64,000 nt of DNA from Vibrio sinaloensis (GCF_023195835.1 NZ_CP096199.1:2170001-2234000), one strand, 5' to 3'; shown: positions 30,314-39,998, counted from the stretch's first letter. The notes: generated by a model from the sequence alone, not told the origin. Translations and numbers: made by a program.

Positions 30314-31198
30314 ATGAAAAAACCTTTTGAAGTGATCGCCATCATTGGAAAGCCTAGAGATCAGCAAGCAATTGCCACTCACAAAGAGCTCTACACATGG
30401 CTGCGAAACCAAGACTACAAGGTCTATATCGACGATCGCCTCAGTGAAATTTTAGACGATATTCCCAGCGATGCCTTTGCCAGCTTAATTCAACTGGGAC
30501 GTATTGCCGACCTCGCCATCGTGGTTGGTGGCGATGGCAACATGCTTGGCGCCGCTCGCGTTCTGTCTCGCTTTGATGTTTCGGTGATCGGTGTTAACCG
30601 AGGCAACCTTGGCTTTCTTACCGATCTCAACCCCGAGGATTTTGAGCACGCTTTATCGCGCGTACTCGCCGGAGACTATATAGAAGAAGAGCGCTTTTTG
30701 TTGGAAGCGGAAGTGCACCGCCATGGTCAAGTTAAAAGCCATAATGCGGCGCTTAACGAAGCAGTGTTGCACCCGGGCCAAGTAGCGCACATGATTGAGT
30801 TTGAGGTTTACATTGATGAGAGCTTCGCTTTTTCGCTGCGCGCCGATGGTTTGATTGTTTCTACACCGACAGGCTCAACGGCCTATTCATTGTCAGGCGG
30901 TGGCCCTATTCTGTCGCCGAGCTTAAACGCCATCTCGCTTGTGCCTATGTTTCCGCATACCTTGTCTAGTCGACCTCTGGTTGTCGATAGCAAGCGCCAC
31001 ATCAAACTGATCGTCTCACCGGACAATCGTGGCACGCAAGAGGTAAGCTGTGATGGCCAAGTGTCGCTACCTGTCTCTCCTGGCGATGAAGTGCACATTT
31101 ATCAAAGCCCGAATGTGTTAAAGCTGATCCACCCTAAAGACTACAGCTACTACCACGTACTCAGAAACAAACTCGGCTGGTCGAGTAAGCTGTTCTAG
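30314..31198 (+). CDS. nadK: NAD kinase
   Basis: It phosphorylates NAD+ to NADP+. The 294-aa protein has the diagnostic GGDGN at residues 72-76, the NE motif in [10 protein letters not shown], and the glycine-rich [16 protein letters not shown] loop. It ends LGWSSKLF at the normal family terminus. Its stop codon is fused to heptamer array B: the G of TAG is the first base of the first GCGAGAA unit. It is divergent from grpE. Confidence 0.97.
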   Translation: MKKPFEVIAIIGKPRDQQAIATHKELYTWLRNQDYKVYIDDRLSEILDDIPSDAFASLIQLGRIADLAIVVGGDGNMLGAARVLSRFDVSVIGVNRGNLGFLTDLNPEDFEHALSRVLAGDYIEEERFLLEAEVHRHGQVKSHNAALNEAVLHPGQVAHMIEFEVYIDESFAFSLRADGLIVSTPTGSTAYSLSGGGPILSPSLNAISLVPMFPHTLSSRPLVVDSKRHIKLIVSPDNRGTQEVSCDGQVSLPVSPGDEVHIYQSPNVLKLIHPKDYSYYHVLRNKLGWSSKLF

Positions 31199-31309
31199 CG
31201 AGAAGCGAGAAGCGAGAAGCGAGAAGCGAGAAGCGAGAAGCTAGAAGCGAGAAGCGAGAAGCGAGAAGCGAGAAGCGAGAAGCGAGAAGCGAGAAGCGAG
31301 AAGCGAGAA
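31198..31309. repeat. Heptanucleotide tandem array B: 16 GCGAGAA units
   Basis: 112 bp, exactly 16 x 7. All units are identical except the seventh (GCTAGAA, 31240-31246). It starts inside the nadK stop codon. Confidence 0.97.
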
Positions 31310-31520
31310 AATATTGTAAGGCTTGACCGTATACGTCAAGTCTTTTCTCTTAAATTCAGATAATTAAACTCAAATCTTAGCCAACACTGCCTGCAACTTT
31401 CGACTTGCTCTTCACAAGCTACTCTCGAAGGACGAAGTCCGGTCTATAAACTCGGAGGGCGCAGCCCGTTCTCGAAGCATAGCGTTCTAAATTCTCGCAG
31501 GACGAACTCCGCGCTCGCTC
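31310..31520. repeat. Composite repeat trailer B
   Basis: Same order of parts as trailers A and C: hairpin (AAGGCTTGAC / GTCAAGTCTT, near 31318-31343), TTTTCTCTTAAATTCA, about 80 bp of spacer, then CTCGAAGGACGAAGTCCG-type dyads. It lies immediately upstream of the recN SOS promoter. Confidence 0.85.
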
Positions 31521-31545
31521 ACATTTTTTCTCACCTGTAACTTTA

Positions 31546-31583
31546 CTGTATAAAGAAACAGTATATACTGTTTTCTTATACAG
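31546..31583 (+). promoter_or_regulatory. Two LexA boxes upstream of recN
   Basis: CTGTATAAAGAAACAG (31546-31561) and CTGTTTTCTTATACAG (31568-31583) both fit CTGT-N8-ACAG exactly. Their centres are 22 bp apart, about two helical turns, so LexA dimers would bind on the same face. E. coli recN also has multiple LexA sites. Confidence 0.93.
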
Positions 31584-31610
31584 TATTGTTCATTTAAACA
31601 GGTAAGAGAA

Positions 31611-33275
31611 ATGCTGGCTCATCTAAGTGTTAATAATTTTGCAATTGTTAAGTCTCTACAGCTAGAGCTATCCAAAGGAATGACAACCATCACTGGCGAA
31701 ACCGGTGCCGGTAAATCTATCGCCATTGATGCGCTTGGGCTCTGTTTAGGCGGGCGCGCCGAAGCCAGCATGGTTAGACAGGGCGAAGAAAAAACCGAGG
31801 TGAGTGCGGCTTTTTCCCTTGAGAACAATATCAACGCGACACGCTGGCTTGAAGATAACGACCTGCTCGATGGCAGTGACTGTATTCTGCGACGCATTAT
31901 TAGCAAAGAGGGTCGTTCGCGTGCCTTTATCAACGGCAGCCCTGTGCCACTTTCGCAACTCAAAGCCCTTGGGCAATTGCTGATTAACATTCATGGTCAA
32001 CATGCTCATCATCAGTTGATGAAAAATGAGTACCAGATGGCAATGCTCGATCAATATGCAGGCCACGCCAACTTACTCAAAGGTACGCGTAATGCTTACC
32101 AAACTTGGCGTCAAGCCGATAATCACCTCAAGCAACTTAAAGAGAACAGTGCCGCCAACTTGGCACAAAAGCAGTTGCTCGAATATCAGATCAAAGAGCT
32201 TAATGAACTCTCTCTTGGCGAGGATGAATATGAACAACTCGAACAAGAACACAAACGCCTTTCCAACAGCGGTGAGCTTGCCAGTACCTGTCAGCAAGCC
32301 ATTGAGCTTATCTATGAAGGTGAAGAAGTTAATGCGCTTGGTATTTTGCAATCGGCCAATCACTCCTTGATTCAACTTGCAGAGTTGGACGACAAGCTCG
32401 CCGAGTTACCTAACATGGTCGCGGAAGCCATTATTCAACTTGAAGAAGCCAACAGCGAGTTGCGTAACTACCTCGATAATATTGATGTCGATCCTGCACG
32501 TATGGCTTATGTGGAAGAACGCTTCTCTAAAGTGATGTCGATTGCCAGAAAACATCACGTGATGCCAGAGGAACTCTATCAGCACCATCAAGATCTGCTT
32601 GCACAAATCGAGCAGCTAGACTGTTCTGACGAACGTGTCGAAGCGCTTGAGCAAGAAGTGGAAACCAAGTACCAAGACTTTTTGGCTGCGGCAGAAAAGC
32701 TGCGCAAGTCTCGCCTGCGCTATGCTAAAGAGCTCAATAAATTGATTACAGCGAGTATGCATGAGCTCAGCATGGAGAAGGCACAATTCCGTATTGAGGT
32801 ATCAAATGAAGGTAATCATCCATCGCCACTCGGTATGGATACAGTCTGCTTTGTGGTCTCGACTAACCCTGGTCAGCCAATGCAGCCTATCGCCAAAGTT
32901 GCCTCTGGTGGTGAGCTTTCACGAATCTCGCTCGCTATTCAGGTAATTACAGCCCAAAAAGTGGATACCCCTAGCCTGATTTTCGATGAAGTTGATGTGG
33001 GTATTAGCGGCCCTACGGCAGCGGTGGTTGGAAAAATGCTGCGTAAGCTTGGTGAGTCGACTCAAGTACTGTGTGTGACACACTTACCGCAAGTTGCCGG
33101 CTGCGGCCACCAACAACTGTTTGTCGCCAAGAAGACCAAAGCGGGTAAAACTGAAACTCAGATGCAGCGACTCGACGATGAACAACGCGTGACTGAACTT
33201 GCTCGCTTGTTGGGCGGTAGCGAAATCACCGACTCTACCATCGCCAACGCTAAAGAATTACTGATCGCCGCCTAG
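31611..33275 (+). CDS. recN: DNA repair protein RecN
   Basis: An SMC-like ATPase acting in double-strand-break repair. The 554-aa protein has Walker A in [16 protein letters not shown] (about residues 28-43) and a central Gln/Glu-rich coiled coil (about residues 150-370). The ABC signature is [14 protein letters not shown] (about residue 430), and Walker B is [13 protein letters not shown]. Start ATG 31611 follows GTAAGAGAA. It is controlled by the double LexA box. Confidence 0.97.
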   Translation: MLAHLSVNNFAIVKSLQLELSKGMTTITGETGAGKSIAIDALGLCLGGRAEASMVRQGEEKTEVSAAFSLENNINATRWLEDNDLLDGSDCILRRIISKEGRSRAFINGSPVPLSQLKALGQLLINIHGQHAHHQLMKNEYQMAMLDQYAGHANLLKGTRNAYQTWRQADNHLKQLKENSAANLAQKQLLEYQIKELNELSLGEDEYEQLEQEHKRLSNSGELASTCQQAIELIYEGEEVNALGILQSANHSLIQLAELDDKLAELPNMVAEAIIQLEEANSELRNYLDNIDVDPARMAYVEERFSKVMSIARKHHVMPEELYQHHQDLLAQIEQLDCSDERVEALEQEVETKYQDFLAAAEKLRKSRLRYAKELNKLITASMHELSMEKAQFRIEVSNEGNHPSPLGMDTVCFVVSTNPGQPMQPIAKVASGGELSRISLAIQVITAQKVDTPSLIFDEVDVGISGPTAAVVGKMLRKLGESTQVLCVTHLPQVAGCGHQQLFVAKKTKAGKTETQMQRLDDEQRVTELARLLGGSEITDSTIANAKELLIAA

Positions 33276-33447
33276 CCACACTTCAGAGCCAAAGTTCCGT
33301 TTCTTGTAGAATTTTGGCTCTACTTTGCAACCAAATTCAAAAATCACGGTCAGAAACAATTCAAAAGGCTTTCAGCTTTTTACTTTAGCGCCTAGCTTGT
33401 TTATTATCGGCTGAGTTTGATCATTATCCGTTACAAAGAATTTAAGT

Positions 33448-33807
33448 ATGCAATTTAAAAAGTGGCTTATCGCAGTACCACTCGCAATGACAATGCTGAC
33501 AGGCTGCTCTCTCCTAGAAAAACTGGTTTATCGCATTGATATAAACCAAGGCAACTATGTCGAGCAAAGTGCCGTCGAAAAACTCAAATTTGGTATGACC
33601 AAAGAGCAAGTTCGCTACGTAATGGGCTCACCTATGCTAGTCGAGAATGGCTATCCAGATACTTGGTACTACATCTACCATAAAACAGAAGGTCACAACG
33701 ACTCGGTACAGAAGAACCTAATTGTTGATTTCAACGATGAAGGTCAGTTGGTCAATGTCAGCGGTGACTTTCCACCAAGCAGCGACTTCTTTGAGAGTAT
33801 CAACTAG
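33448..33807 (+). CDS. bamE: Outer membrane protein assembly factor BamE (SmpA)
   Basis: A lipoprotein of the BAM complex that inserts outer-membrane beta-barrels. The 119-aa protein has the signal with lipobox LTGC (Cys near residue 20), then [11 protein letters not shown], the [19 protein letters not shown] helix and DTWYYIYH strands. Its stop TAG merges with heptamer array C. It follows recN, in the usual gammaproteobacterial neighbourhood. Confidence 0.95.
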   Translation: MQFKKWLIAVPLAMTMLTGCSLLEKLVYRIDINQGNYVEQSAVEKLKFGMTKEQVRYVMGSPMLVENGYPDTWYYIYHKTEGHNDSVQKNLIVDFNDEGQLVNVSGDFPPSSDFFESIN

Positions 33808-34051
33808 CGAGAAGCGAGAAGCGAGAAGCGAGAAGCGAGAAGCGAGAAGCGAGAAGCGAGAAGCGAGAAGCGAGAAGCGAGAAGCGAGAAGCGAGAAGCG
33901 AGAAGCGAGAAGCGAGAAGCGAGAAGCGAGAAGCGAGAAGCGAGAAGCGAGAAGCGAGAAGCGAGAAGCGAGAAGCGAGAAGCGAGAAGCGAGAAGCGAG
34001 AAGCGAGAAGCGAGAAGCGAGAAGCGAGAAGCGAGAAGCGAGAAGCGAGAA
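33807..34051. repeat. Heptanucleotide tandem array C: 35 perfect GCGAGAA units
   Basis: 245 bp, exactly 35 x 7, no variants, the largest of the three arrays. It starts on the last base of the bamE TAG. All three frames are open through it on both strands, so it produces artefactual ORFs. Confidence 0.97.
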
Positions 34052-34245
34052 AATCTTAAGGGTTGACAGTGCTTGTCAACCCTTTTCTTTTAAATTCAAA
34101 GAATTAGCTTCCAATTAGAACCAGTGATGCCAGGAAATTCGATTATTTAACCACTAGACTCTCGAAGGACGAAGTCCGTTCTCGGATCGAAGTGTGCTAG
34201 ATTCTCGCAGGGCGCAGCCCGAACTCGAAGCAAATCGGCCTAACA
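34052..34245. repeat. Composite repeat trailer C
   Basis: Hairpin AAGGGTTGACA / TGTCAACCCTT (34060-34083), then TTTTCTTTTAAATTCA, about 75 bp of spacer, then CTCGAAGGACGAAGTCCG and a GGGCGCAGCCCG dyad. The T-rich tail probably makes it the bamE terminator. It faces the convergent rnfH end. Confidence 0.85.
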
Positions 34246-34255
34246 GCTCGTAGCC

Positions 34256-34609
34256 CTACCCTTCCTTCCTCAGTGGGTTCTTTTTACCGCCAGTAACAGG
34301 ATCTGCATTGCCTGACGCTTTCGCTTGCTCGGCACGCTTACGACGGATCTCTTTCGGGTCGGCCAGCAGCGGGCGGTAGATTTCGATGCGGTCCCTATCA
34401 TTGACCGTCGCATCGAGCTTAACATTGCGGCTAAACACCCCAACCTTGTTCTTACTTAGGTCGATTTCAGGGTAGAGCTCAAGCACACCAGATTGGGCGA
34501 TAATCTCTTCAACCGTCATCTCTTTGTTAACGACCAACGTAAACACACGTTGCTCATGAGGCAGAGCATAGACCACCTCGACATGAATCATATCCGACTC
34601 AATACTCAT
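34256..34609 (-). CDS. rnfH: RnfH family ubiquitin-like protein
   Basis: About 117 aa. It has the beta-grasp [21 protein letters not shown] start and the conserved [11 protein letters not shown] ... [10 protein letters not shown] stretch, followed by a basic tail ([12 protein letters not shown]). The function is unknown; it usually pairs with ratA. ATG 34609 lies inside the end of ratA (overlap about 11 bp) and gives the family length. The longer frame from 34699 is ratA antisense-frame material. Confidence 0.9.
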   Translation of the reverse strand: MSIESDMIHVEVVYALPHEQRVFTLVVNKEMTVEEIIAQSGVLELYPEIDLSKNKVGVFSRNVKLDATVNDRDRIEIYRPLLADPKEIRRKRAEQAKASGNADPVTGGKKNPLRKEG

Positions 34610-35042
34610 AAACTGAATACACCTGTTTAGCTCGTTTGGTAAACGCATTGACCATATTGTTGGTGAGCTCGTTAAACACCTTACCAAATGCCATTTCAAT
34701 CATTTTGCTGGAAAACTCAAACTCTAGTTTCAGTTCGACTTTGCAGGCTTGCTCATCAAGCGGAGTAAAAAACCACCCGCCCCTCAGCGTTTTGAACGGG
34801 CCATCAACTAAGTTCATCATGATGGCTTCACCATTAATTAGCTCGTTCGCCGTGGTAAACGTTTTGCTAATCCCTGCTTTAGCCACATCAACAGAAGCAA
34901 CCATAGCGTTAGAGCTAGACTCAATCACACGTGAACCTGAGCAACCGGGCAGAAACTCCGGATAACTGGCAACATCGTTCACTAGATTGAACATCTGCTC
35001 GGCACTAAATGACACCAATGCAGAACGGCTAACTTGCTTCAT
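34599..35042 (-). CDS. ratA: RatA / COQ10-like START-fold protein
   Basis: A 147-aa polyketide-cyclase/START-family protein: [30 protein letters not shown], then [18 protein letters not shown] and [16 protein letters not shown]. In E. coli RatA was described as a toxin blocking 70S assembly; relatives bind ubiquinone, so the role is debated. ATG 35042 has GAGGAG 5-6 bp upstream. It overlaps rnfH and is divergent from smpB. Confidence 0.9.
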   Translation of the reverse strand: MKQVSRSALVSFSAEQMFNLVNDVASYPEFLPGCSGSRVIESSSNAMVASVDVAKAGISKTFTTANELINGEAIMMNLVDGPFKTLRGGWFFTPLDEQACKVELKLEFEFSSKMIEMAFGKVFNELTNNMVNAFTKRAKQVYSVYEY

Positions 35043-35159
35043 ATGGACTCCTCGTGATACCGCTTGAACTTCAAGCATGAGGCAATTTTACTTTTATTTG
35101 CACTCAGCGCAAATAAAGGGATTTCCTAACTTACATCCTATCCGTATAATGCAGCGATT

Positions 35160-35645
35160 ATGGCAAAGAAAAAATCGAAACAAAAAGCGGGTAGCAATAC
35201 CATCGCTGTCAATAAGAAAGCTCGCCATGAGTATTTCATCGACGATGAAATCGAAGCAGGCATGGAGCTTCAAGGCTGGGAAGTTAAGTCACTTCGTCAA
35301 GGCAAAGCCAATATCGCAGAGAGCTACGTCTTTATGCGAGACGGAGAAGCCTTTGTCAGTGGCATGACTATTACTCCATTAAACCAAGCATCCACCCACG
35401 TTGTGGCCAACCCAACGCGCGTTCGTAAACTCCTTTTAAGTCGCCGAGAACTCGACAACTTACTTGGGCGCATTAACCGCGAAGGCATGACGTTAGCCGC
35501 TCTGTCACTCTACTGGTCTCGCTCTTGGGTTAAGATGAAGATTGGGGTGGCGAAAGGTAAAAAACTTCACGACAAACGTACTGATCTTAAAGAAAAAGAT
35601 TGGGCTCGTGAGAAAGCACGCGTGATGAAAAGCTCGCTGCGTTAA
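35160..35645 (+). CDS. smpB: SsrA-binding protein SmpB
   Basis: It binds tmRNA and places it in the A site of stalled ribosomes. The 161-aa protein begins with a Lys-rich [11 protein letters not shown] and has the core [37 protein letters not shown] and the basic C-terminal tail [16 protein letters not shown]. It lies 67 bp upstream of its RNA partner ssrA, the standard arrangement. Confidence 0.97.
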   Translation: MAKKKSKQKAGSNTIAVNKKARHEYFIDDEIEAGMELQGWEVKSLRQGKANIAESYVFMRDGEAFVSGMTITPLNQASTHVVANPTRVRKLLLSRRELDNLLGRINREGMTLAALSLYWSRSWVKMKIGVAKGKKLHDKRTDLKEKDWAREKARVMKSSLR

Positions 35646-35712
35646 TATTGAACACTTAAACGCGCAAGGCTAGACAGGTTACACTTTTCTGGTACTATGC
35701 GAGGAACACTTT

Positions 35713-36079
35713 GGGGCTGATTTAGGATTCGACAGGAATTTTGCAGTCTGAGGTGCATGCCGTGGGGCGGTTGGCCACGTAAAAAGCCGCAAAAAAATAG
35801 TCGCAAACGACGAAAACTACGCACTAGCAGCTTAATAACCTGCTCAGAGCTCTCTCGCCCTAGCTTCCGCACGTAAGACGGGGACCAACGAGGGATCAAA
35901 CCCAAACGCGCTAGCCCGGATTCTCCCGCCTGAGAGATGAACGGCGAATTTTAATTCAGGATAGCCTTTGGCTGGCGTGTCGGTTCGCAGGTCACTGGTG
36001 AAATTAAAGATCGACTAAGCATGTAGTACCAATGATGAATGGTTCTTGGACGCGGGTTCAACTCCCGCCAGCTCCACCA
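35713..36079 (+). ncRNA. ssrA: Transfer-messenger RNA (tmRNA)
   Basis: 367 nt, starting GGGGCTGATTTAGGATTCGA and ending with the tRNA-like T-arm and CCACCA. The resume codon is at 35803, and the tag reads ANDENYALAA then TAA (35803-35835), almost the E. coli tag. It releases stalled ribosomes and tags the peptide for proteolysis. Its 3' end is the integration site of the island; the T-arm and acceptor are preserved by attL. Confidence 0.97.
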
Positions 36080-36090
36080 AACGTTTGGAA
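36057..36090 (+). repeat. attL: tmRNA 3' end plus flank
   Basis: The 3' tmRNA sequence TTCAACTCCCGCCAGC-T-CCACCA continues as AACGTTTGGAA. It recurs with a few changes, including a one-base deletion, at 52639-52671. The longest exact shared block is CCACCAAACGTTTGGAA (17 bp). Confidence 0.88.
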
Positions 36091-36117
36091 CGGGACATCT
36101 CAGGATGTCCCGTTTTT
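36089..36117 (+). terminator. Terminator of ssrA
   Basis: AACGGGACATC / GATGTCCCGTT stem followed by TTTT, just after the tmRNA. Confidence 0.9.
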
Positions 36118-36193
36118 GTATCCAAATCAATTGCATACAAAAGTTTTTCTTATCATTAAATTTCACTGCATCTCGTGCCATCTTGCATTTATT

Positions 36194-36242
36194 TTACCCA
36201 ATACATTACCCTACAGTTATTGGGTAATAAGTCTTTGGGTAA
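36194..36242. promoter_or_regulatory. Putative integrase arm-type sites, left end
   Basis: The octamer TTACCCAA occurs at 36194-36201 (+), 36220-36227 (-) and 36235-36242 (-), just before the integrase gene. It occurs again twice near attR (52566-52585). This is the layout expected of arm-type sites bound by a tyrosine integrase or its excisionase. Confidence 0.6.
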
Positions 36243-36284
36243 ATAGGAAGCCCCCAAAGAGCGTAACTGCAAAGGGACTCTAGA

Positions 36285-37511
36285 ATGGCGAGAACAACAA
36301 CCCGGTTGACGGACACCGCTATCAGAGCGGAAAAAAGCTCAGGGAAAGAACGTATACTATCCGACGGCAATGGTCTGCAACTTAGAATCATGCCCAATGG
36401 CACTAAATCTTGGCGTTTGCTATACAAGAACCCAGTTACGAACAAACCTGCGCGCCTCTCTCTTGGTACCTACCCCAACCTTTCTCTAGCTAATGCTCGA
36501 AAGAAAACCATCGAGTTTAAAGAGCTGGTGGCACAAGGTATCGATCCTAAAGCTCACCGTGAAGCCAAGCTAGAAGAAGCTCATTCACTTCGACACCATA
36601 CATTTATCAACGTTGCTCGTGATTGGTTTGAGGTAAAGAAAAGCGAAGTAAGCCCTGACTATGCAAATGATATATGGCGCTCACTGGAACTCCATATATT
36701 CCATGAATTAGCTGATACCCACATATCTGAAATCACGGCTCCTATGGTAATTAATACACTACGACCTTTGGAGGCCAAGGGCTCGTTAGAGAGCGTTCGA
36801 CGCGTAGTACAAAGGGCAAACGAGGTGATGACTTATGGTGTTAATACAGGTTTGGTACACAGTAACCCTTTAAGTGGTATCAAAGCAGCGTTCAAGGCCC
36901 CCAAAAAGAAAAATATGAAGTCCATCCCACCATCTGCTCTACCGGAGCTTATGGAGACTTTATCATTCGCTAGTATCAAGCTCGCTACACGCTGCCTCAT
37001 TGAGTTCGAACTTCATACTTTGGTTCGGCCAAACGAAGCAGCAGGCGCTCGATGGGCTGAATTCGATTTCTCTCAAAACCTCTGGATAATCCCAGCAGAA
37101 CGCATGAAGAAAAAAAAGAGAGAGCACCGAGTACCACTAACCCCACAGGTGCTTGAGATACTCGAGCGCATGAAGCCGTATTCTGGTCACAGAGAATATG
37201 TATTTCCTGGAGACCGAGACCCAAAACGCTCTATTGGCAGTCAAACAGCAAACGCCGCATTAAAGCGAATGGGATATAAGAACAAGCTTGTCGCACATGG
37301 TTTGCGTTCTATCGGTAGTACTGCGCTCAATGAAAAAGGATTTGAACCAGATCTGATTGAGTCCGCTTTGGCTCACGTTGATAAGAACGAGGTGCGGCGA
37401 GCTTACAATCGGAGTGATTTCTTAGAGCGTCGACGCGAAGTAATGGACTGGTGGAGCCAAACCATCGAGAAAGCATCAAAGAAGTCAACAGGTAAACTAA
37501 ATGTTCTCTAA
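36285..37511 (+). CDS. int: Tyrosine-type integrase of the ssrA island
   Basis: A 408-aa P4-like integrase. The N-terminal DUF4102 arm-binding domain (LTDTAIRAEKSSGKERILSDGNGLQLRI) is followed by the core-binding domain and the catalytic domain. Catalytic residues are Arg248 (LVRPNEA), His338-Arg341 (HGLR), His364 (LAHVD) and Tyr374 (RRAYNRS). It sits about 200 bp from the attL tmRNA end, pointing into the island, as in other ssrA-targeting islands including V. cholerae VPI-1. Its end overlaps the next gene by 11 bp. Confidence 0.95.
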   Translation: MARTTTRLTDTAIRAEKSSGKERILSDGNGLQLRIMPNGTKSWRLLYKNPVTNKPARLSLGTYPNLSLANARKKTIEFKELVAQGIDPKAHREAKLEEAHSLRHHTFINVARDWFEVKKSEVSPDYANDIWRSLELHIFHELADTHISEITAPMVINTLRPLEAKGSLESVRRVVQRANEVMTYGVNTGLVHSNPLSGIKAAFKAPKKKNMKSIPPSALPELMETLSFASIKLATRCLIEFELHTLVRPNEAAGARWAEFDFSQNLWIIPAERMKKKKREHRVPLTPQVLEILERMKPYSGHREYVFPGDRDPKRSIGSQTANAALKRMGYKNKLVAHGLRSIGSTALNEKGFEPDLIESALAHVDKNEVRRAYNRSDFLERRREVMDWWSQTIEKASKKSTGKLNVL

Positions 37512-38343
37512 TATAAAAGGCTTAAGGCGTGAAGTAGCCATTACAGAAACAGGGTTAAATGGACTGTTAGAGTTAGATGTATTCGATGATCCTGACGCAG
37601 ACCTCTTGCCTGCATTAATTCAGTTATCATTAGATACGCCAAAACACGTAACCTCATTAGAGCATGCTTTCAGAAACAAGGAAAATATCGTCCGTCACTG
37701 GGGCAACATATGTAATATACTAACCCTCCTAGATCTTCCTACCGAGCTATTTCACCTGCATCGTCCTGTACATCCCGCCGAGCCTGAACTTGTCTTAGAG
37801 GCGTTCCTATACTGGTACTCGGTTCACGAGAAATGCTTGATTTCACAAAACTTAGCAAAAGCAATTTTCTTTCTAAGAGCATGTATTATAGAAGATAGCA
37901 GCTACGAGCAAGACGCAAACTCTAGCGCCTTTCAATGGGAGTACACTAACTATCTGTTGGACGCATTCGCAGCGCTAGTTCAGAACAATACCTTGGCAGG
38001 GGGAAAGTACCGTGAACAACAGACTAACAATGCAAGCATGCCCCGAAAATACAAGCCTGTATTGAAGCTTATTATTCAGATAATGAAAAAACATAAAGCA
38101 AATAACATGCAGCATGGTCGGCACCAACGAAACGGATGGTTCAAAGCAGAGCTAAAGAGAGAACTATCACGTGCGTTTACTGAAGAAGGGTTTGATCCGG
38201 AAGGCCAAAAAAGTGGTTCAACTATGGATGACAAAACGTTAAGTGCTTTTATCTACAATTTCGATAAGCTTTATGAATACAACGAAAAGACCAAACGATG
38301 GAAAAAAACCAAATTTAAATCCGCTTATTTTTCAGGGCTTTAA
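37501..38343 (+). CDS. Hypothetical protein overlapping int
   Basis: A 280-aa protein I do not recognise. It overlaps the integrase gene by 11 bp, so it is probably translated from the same message. The first 160 residues are mixed helix with few charges clustered. The C-terminal part is very basic (KLIIQIMKKHKANNMQHGRHQRNGWFK ... RWKKTKFKSAYF in pieces), which suggests nucleic-acid contact. No signal peptide or membrane segment is visible. Confidence 0.75.
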   Translation: MFSNIKGLRREVAITETGLNGLLELDVFDDPDADLLPALIQLSLDTPKHVTSLEHAFRNKENIVRHWGNICNILTLLDLPTELFHLHRPVHPAEPELVLEAFLYWYSVHEKCLISQNLAKAIFFLRACIIEDSSYEQDANSSAFQWEYTNYLLDAFAALVQNNTLAGGKYREQQTNNASMPRKYKPVLKLIIQIMKKHKANNMQHGRHQRNGWFKAELKRELSRAFTEEGFDPEGQKSGSTMDDKTLSAFIYNFDKLYEYNEKTKRWKKTKFKSAYFSGL

Positions 38344-38440
38344 CATATAATCTTATGGGCTAGCGCGGCTACCCTAATTTTTTATCCCGACTGACACGCA
38401 ATTATGTCTCCTGAATTTTTTATAAATAAAAGGAGACATT

Positions 38441-38683
38441 ATGTTACCTATCGATTCTCGCTTTATTCGCAAACCAGAAGTACTGAAACGCCTCGGCATA
38501 AGCCACGCCACACTTCACCGTCACATCAATAACGGTACATTCGTTACACCAATTTCACTTGGCGCACGTGCGGTTGGGTTCCTAGAGCACGAGGTTGATG
38601 CCATCATCATCGCCAGAATGCAGCAGCAAGATATAGTCGCTGTAGTACAAGACCTCCTAAAGAAACGCAACGGGGAGGGCTAA
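38441..38683 (+). CDS. alpA: AlpA-family regulator / excisionase-like protein
   Basis: An 80-aa MerR-like winged HTH: RFIRKPEVLKRLGISHATLH with a following RHINNGTFVTPISLG wing, and VGFLEHEVDAIIIARM. This is the AlpA pattern. AlpA-type proteins activate satellite excision or replication genes. The ATG follows AGGAGA. It heads the replication module 3 bp before the next gene. Confidence 0.9.
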   Translation: MLPIDSRFIRKPEVLKRLGISHATLHRHINNGTFVTPISLGARAVGFLEHEVDAIIIARMQQQDIVAVVQDLLKKRNGEG

Positions 38684-38685
38684 AT

Positions 38686-39117
38686 ATGACCTCTAGTTTG
38701 GGAAATACATCAACAGCCGTCATTCTCTACGACTACCTTGGCCAATTACCTGGTTTAGCATCGAAGTCTTTAGTAATTGGTGAACTCGTTGATTTAAAGG
38801 TCCTGCATAAGGATAAGTATGGGCAATACTTACCGACACCTGACTACAGCCACTTTTTTGTCGATCCGGATGACATCTACCTAATGCTTAATGAAGATGG
38901 AGTCCAACTAATCGCTCACCTCTATCTAAATCAGCGCCTACCTATGGATGACAACTGGATTGCACAGAAGCTATCTGCTTACGATGATCCATCGAACTAC
39001 TTAAAAGAGACAATTGCTATTGAACTCCTATCAAAACGCATAGAACAGCTACAAGGTCAAAGTAGGCAGAGATTGCGTCCATCAATGTTAGGAGGCTGCA
39101 AATGTTCGACATGCTAG
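38686..39117 (+). CDS. Hypothetical protein in the replication module
   Basis: A 143-aa protein of unknown family that starts 3 bp after alpA and overlaps the primase-like gene by 16 bp, so it is part of the same operon. The end is Cys-rich (GGCKCSTC). The central part (YSHFFVDPDDIYLMLNEDGVQL) is acidic. The tight packing between alpA and primase suggests a replication or regulatory accessory role. Confidence 0.75.
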   Translation: MTSSLGNTSTAVILYDYLGQLPGLASKSLVIGELVDLKVLHKDKYGQYLPTPDYSHFFVDPDDIYLMLNEDGVQLIAHLYLNQRLPMDDNWIAQKLSAYDDPSNYLKETIAIELLSKRIEQLQGQSRQRLRPSMLGGCKCSTC

Positions 39118-39998
39118 AAGCTATGCGATCAGCAGGCTTAGAAGTGAAGCACCTAAACCTAGACGGTGAAATCCACCGTGTCCCAACGGTATCTAAACCT
39201 AACAGTCTCAACGGCTGGTACACGGCTATCAATAATGAACTCATCGTCTTTGGCGACTGGGAGTCTAATACAAAAACGGTTTTAAGCTCAAGAGCAACCC
39301 CCTATTCACCAGAAATACAGTTTAAAATCACACGTGAAATTGAGCTAAAAAAGCAAGAAATCAGGAGAAAACAGCACAATGCAGCCATTGATGCACAACA
39401 AATCTATAAACAAAGCCTTAAAGTAGACAAGCACCCTTATCTAGACGCAAAAGGTTTAGTCCCCTACCCCAATATTTTGTGTTCTGCAGGAAAGTTAGCC
39501 ATACCAGTTTTTGAACTTTCCAAAGAGCAAGCAAGGATAGGAAATCTACAACTCATTGATTATAAAGGACATAAACGATTTCTTCCGGGTGGGAGAATCA
39601 AGGGATTCTGTTATTCCTACGGATTAAGTAATGTGGACTCCTGTAGAGCCATTTACGTGTGTGAAGGTGTTGCTACAGCACTCAGCTTACATATGAATAA
39701 CCGTAACATTGCAGTTGCTGCTGCATTAACTGCAAACAATTTGGATTCAGTGACTAAAACTATCGTTTCATTATTTCCTTCAACTCAAGTCATCATTGCT
39801 GGTGATGATGATTGGCTAACCGAACAAAAAACTGGGAAAAATCCGGGAAAGCATGCCGCGATTGAAGCCGCTATGAAGTACAACGTTAATGTGTCCTTCC
39901 CTCCGTTTGACGCCAGCGATAAGAAACTGGGGTTGACCGATTGGAACGATTATTATCTAACTGTTTCTGGGAGTAGAGAGCATGTCAGAACCGATTAA
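39102..39998 (+). CDS. Toprim-domain primase-like protein
   Basis: A 298-aa protein with a C-terminal Toprim domain. The Glu motif is IYVCEGVATALSL (about residue 188) and the DxD-type motif is VIIAGDDDW (about residue 231). This matches the Toprim half of P4/PICI primases and plasmid primases. A zinc-finger domain is not evident at the N-terminus. It probably works with the following helicase to replicate the island. It overlaps both neighbours. Confidence 0.85.
   Translation: MFDMLEAMRSAGLEVKHLNLDGEIHRVPTVSKPNSLNGWYTAINNELIVFGDWESNTKTVLSSRATPYSPEIQFKITREIELKKQEIRRKQHNAAIDAQQIYKQSLKVDKHPYLDAKGLVPYPNILCSAGKLAIPVFELSKEQARIGNLQLIDYKGHKRFLPGGRIKGFCYSYGLSNVDSCRAIYVCEGVATALSLHMNNRNIAVAAALTANNLDSVTKTIVSLFPSTQVIIAGDDDWLTEQKTGKNPGKHAAIEAAMKYNVNVSFPPFDASDKKLGLTDWNDYYLTVSGSREHVRTD

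Noticed and set aside
33807..34051. CRISPR-like array
   Set aside because: Units are 7 bp and contiguous, with no spacers and no cas genes nearby.
33722..34066. A 114-aa ORF with a repeating EKREARS heptad
   Set aside because: It is bamE in another frame followed by the GCGAGAA array, which has no stop in any frame; it has no RBS or family.
35642..35905. ORFs over the tmRNA region
   Set aside because: They overlap the tmRNA body and its tag frame; the RNA gene explains the sequence.
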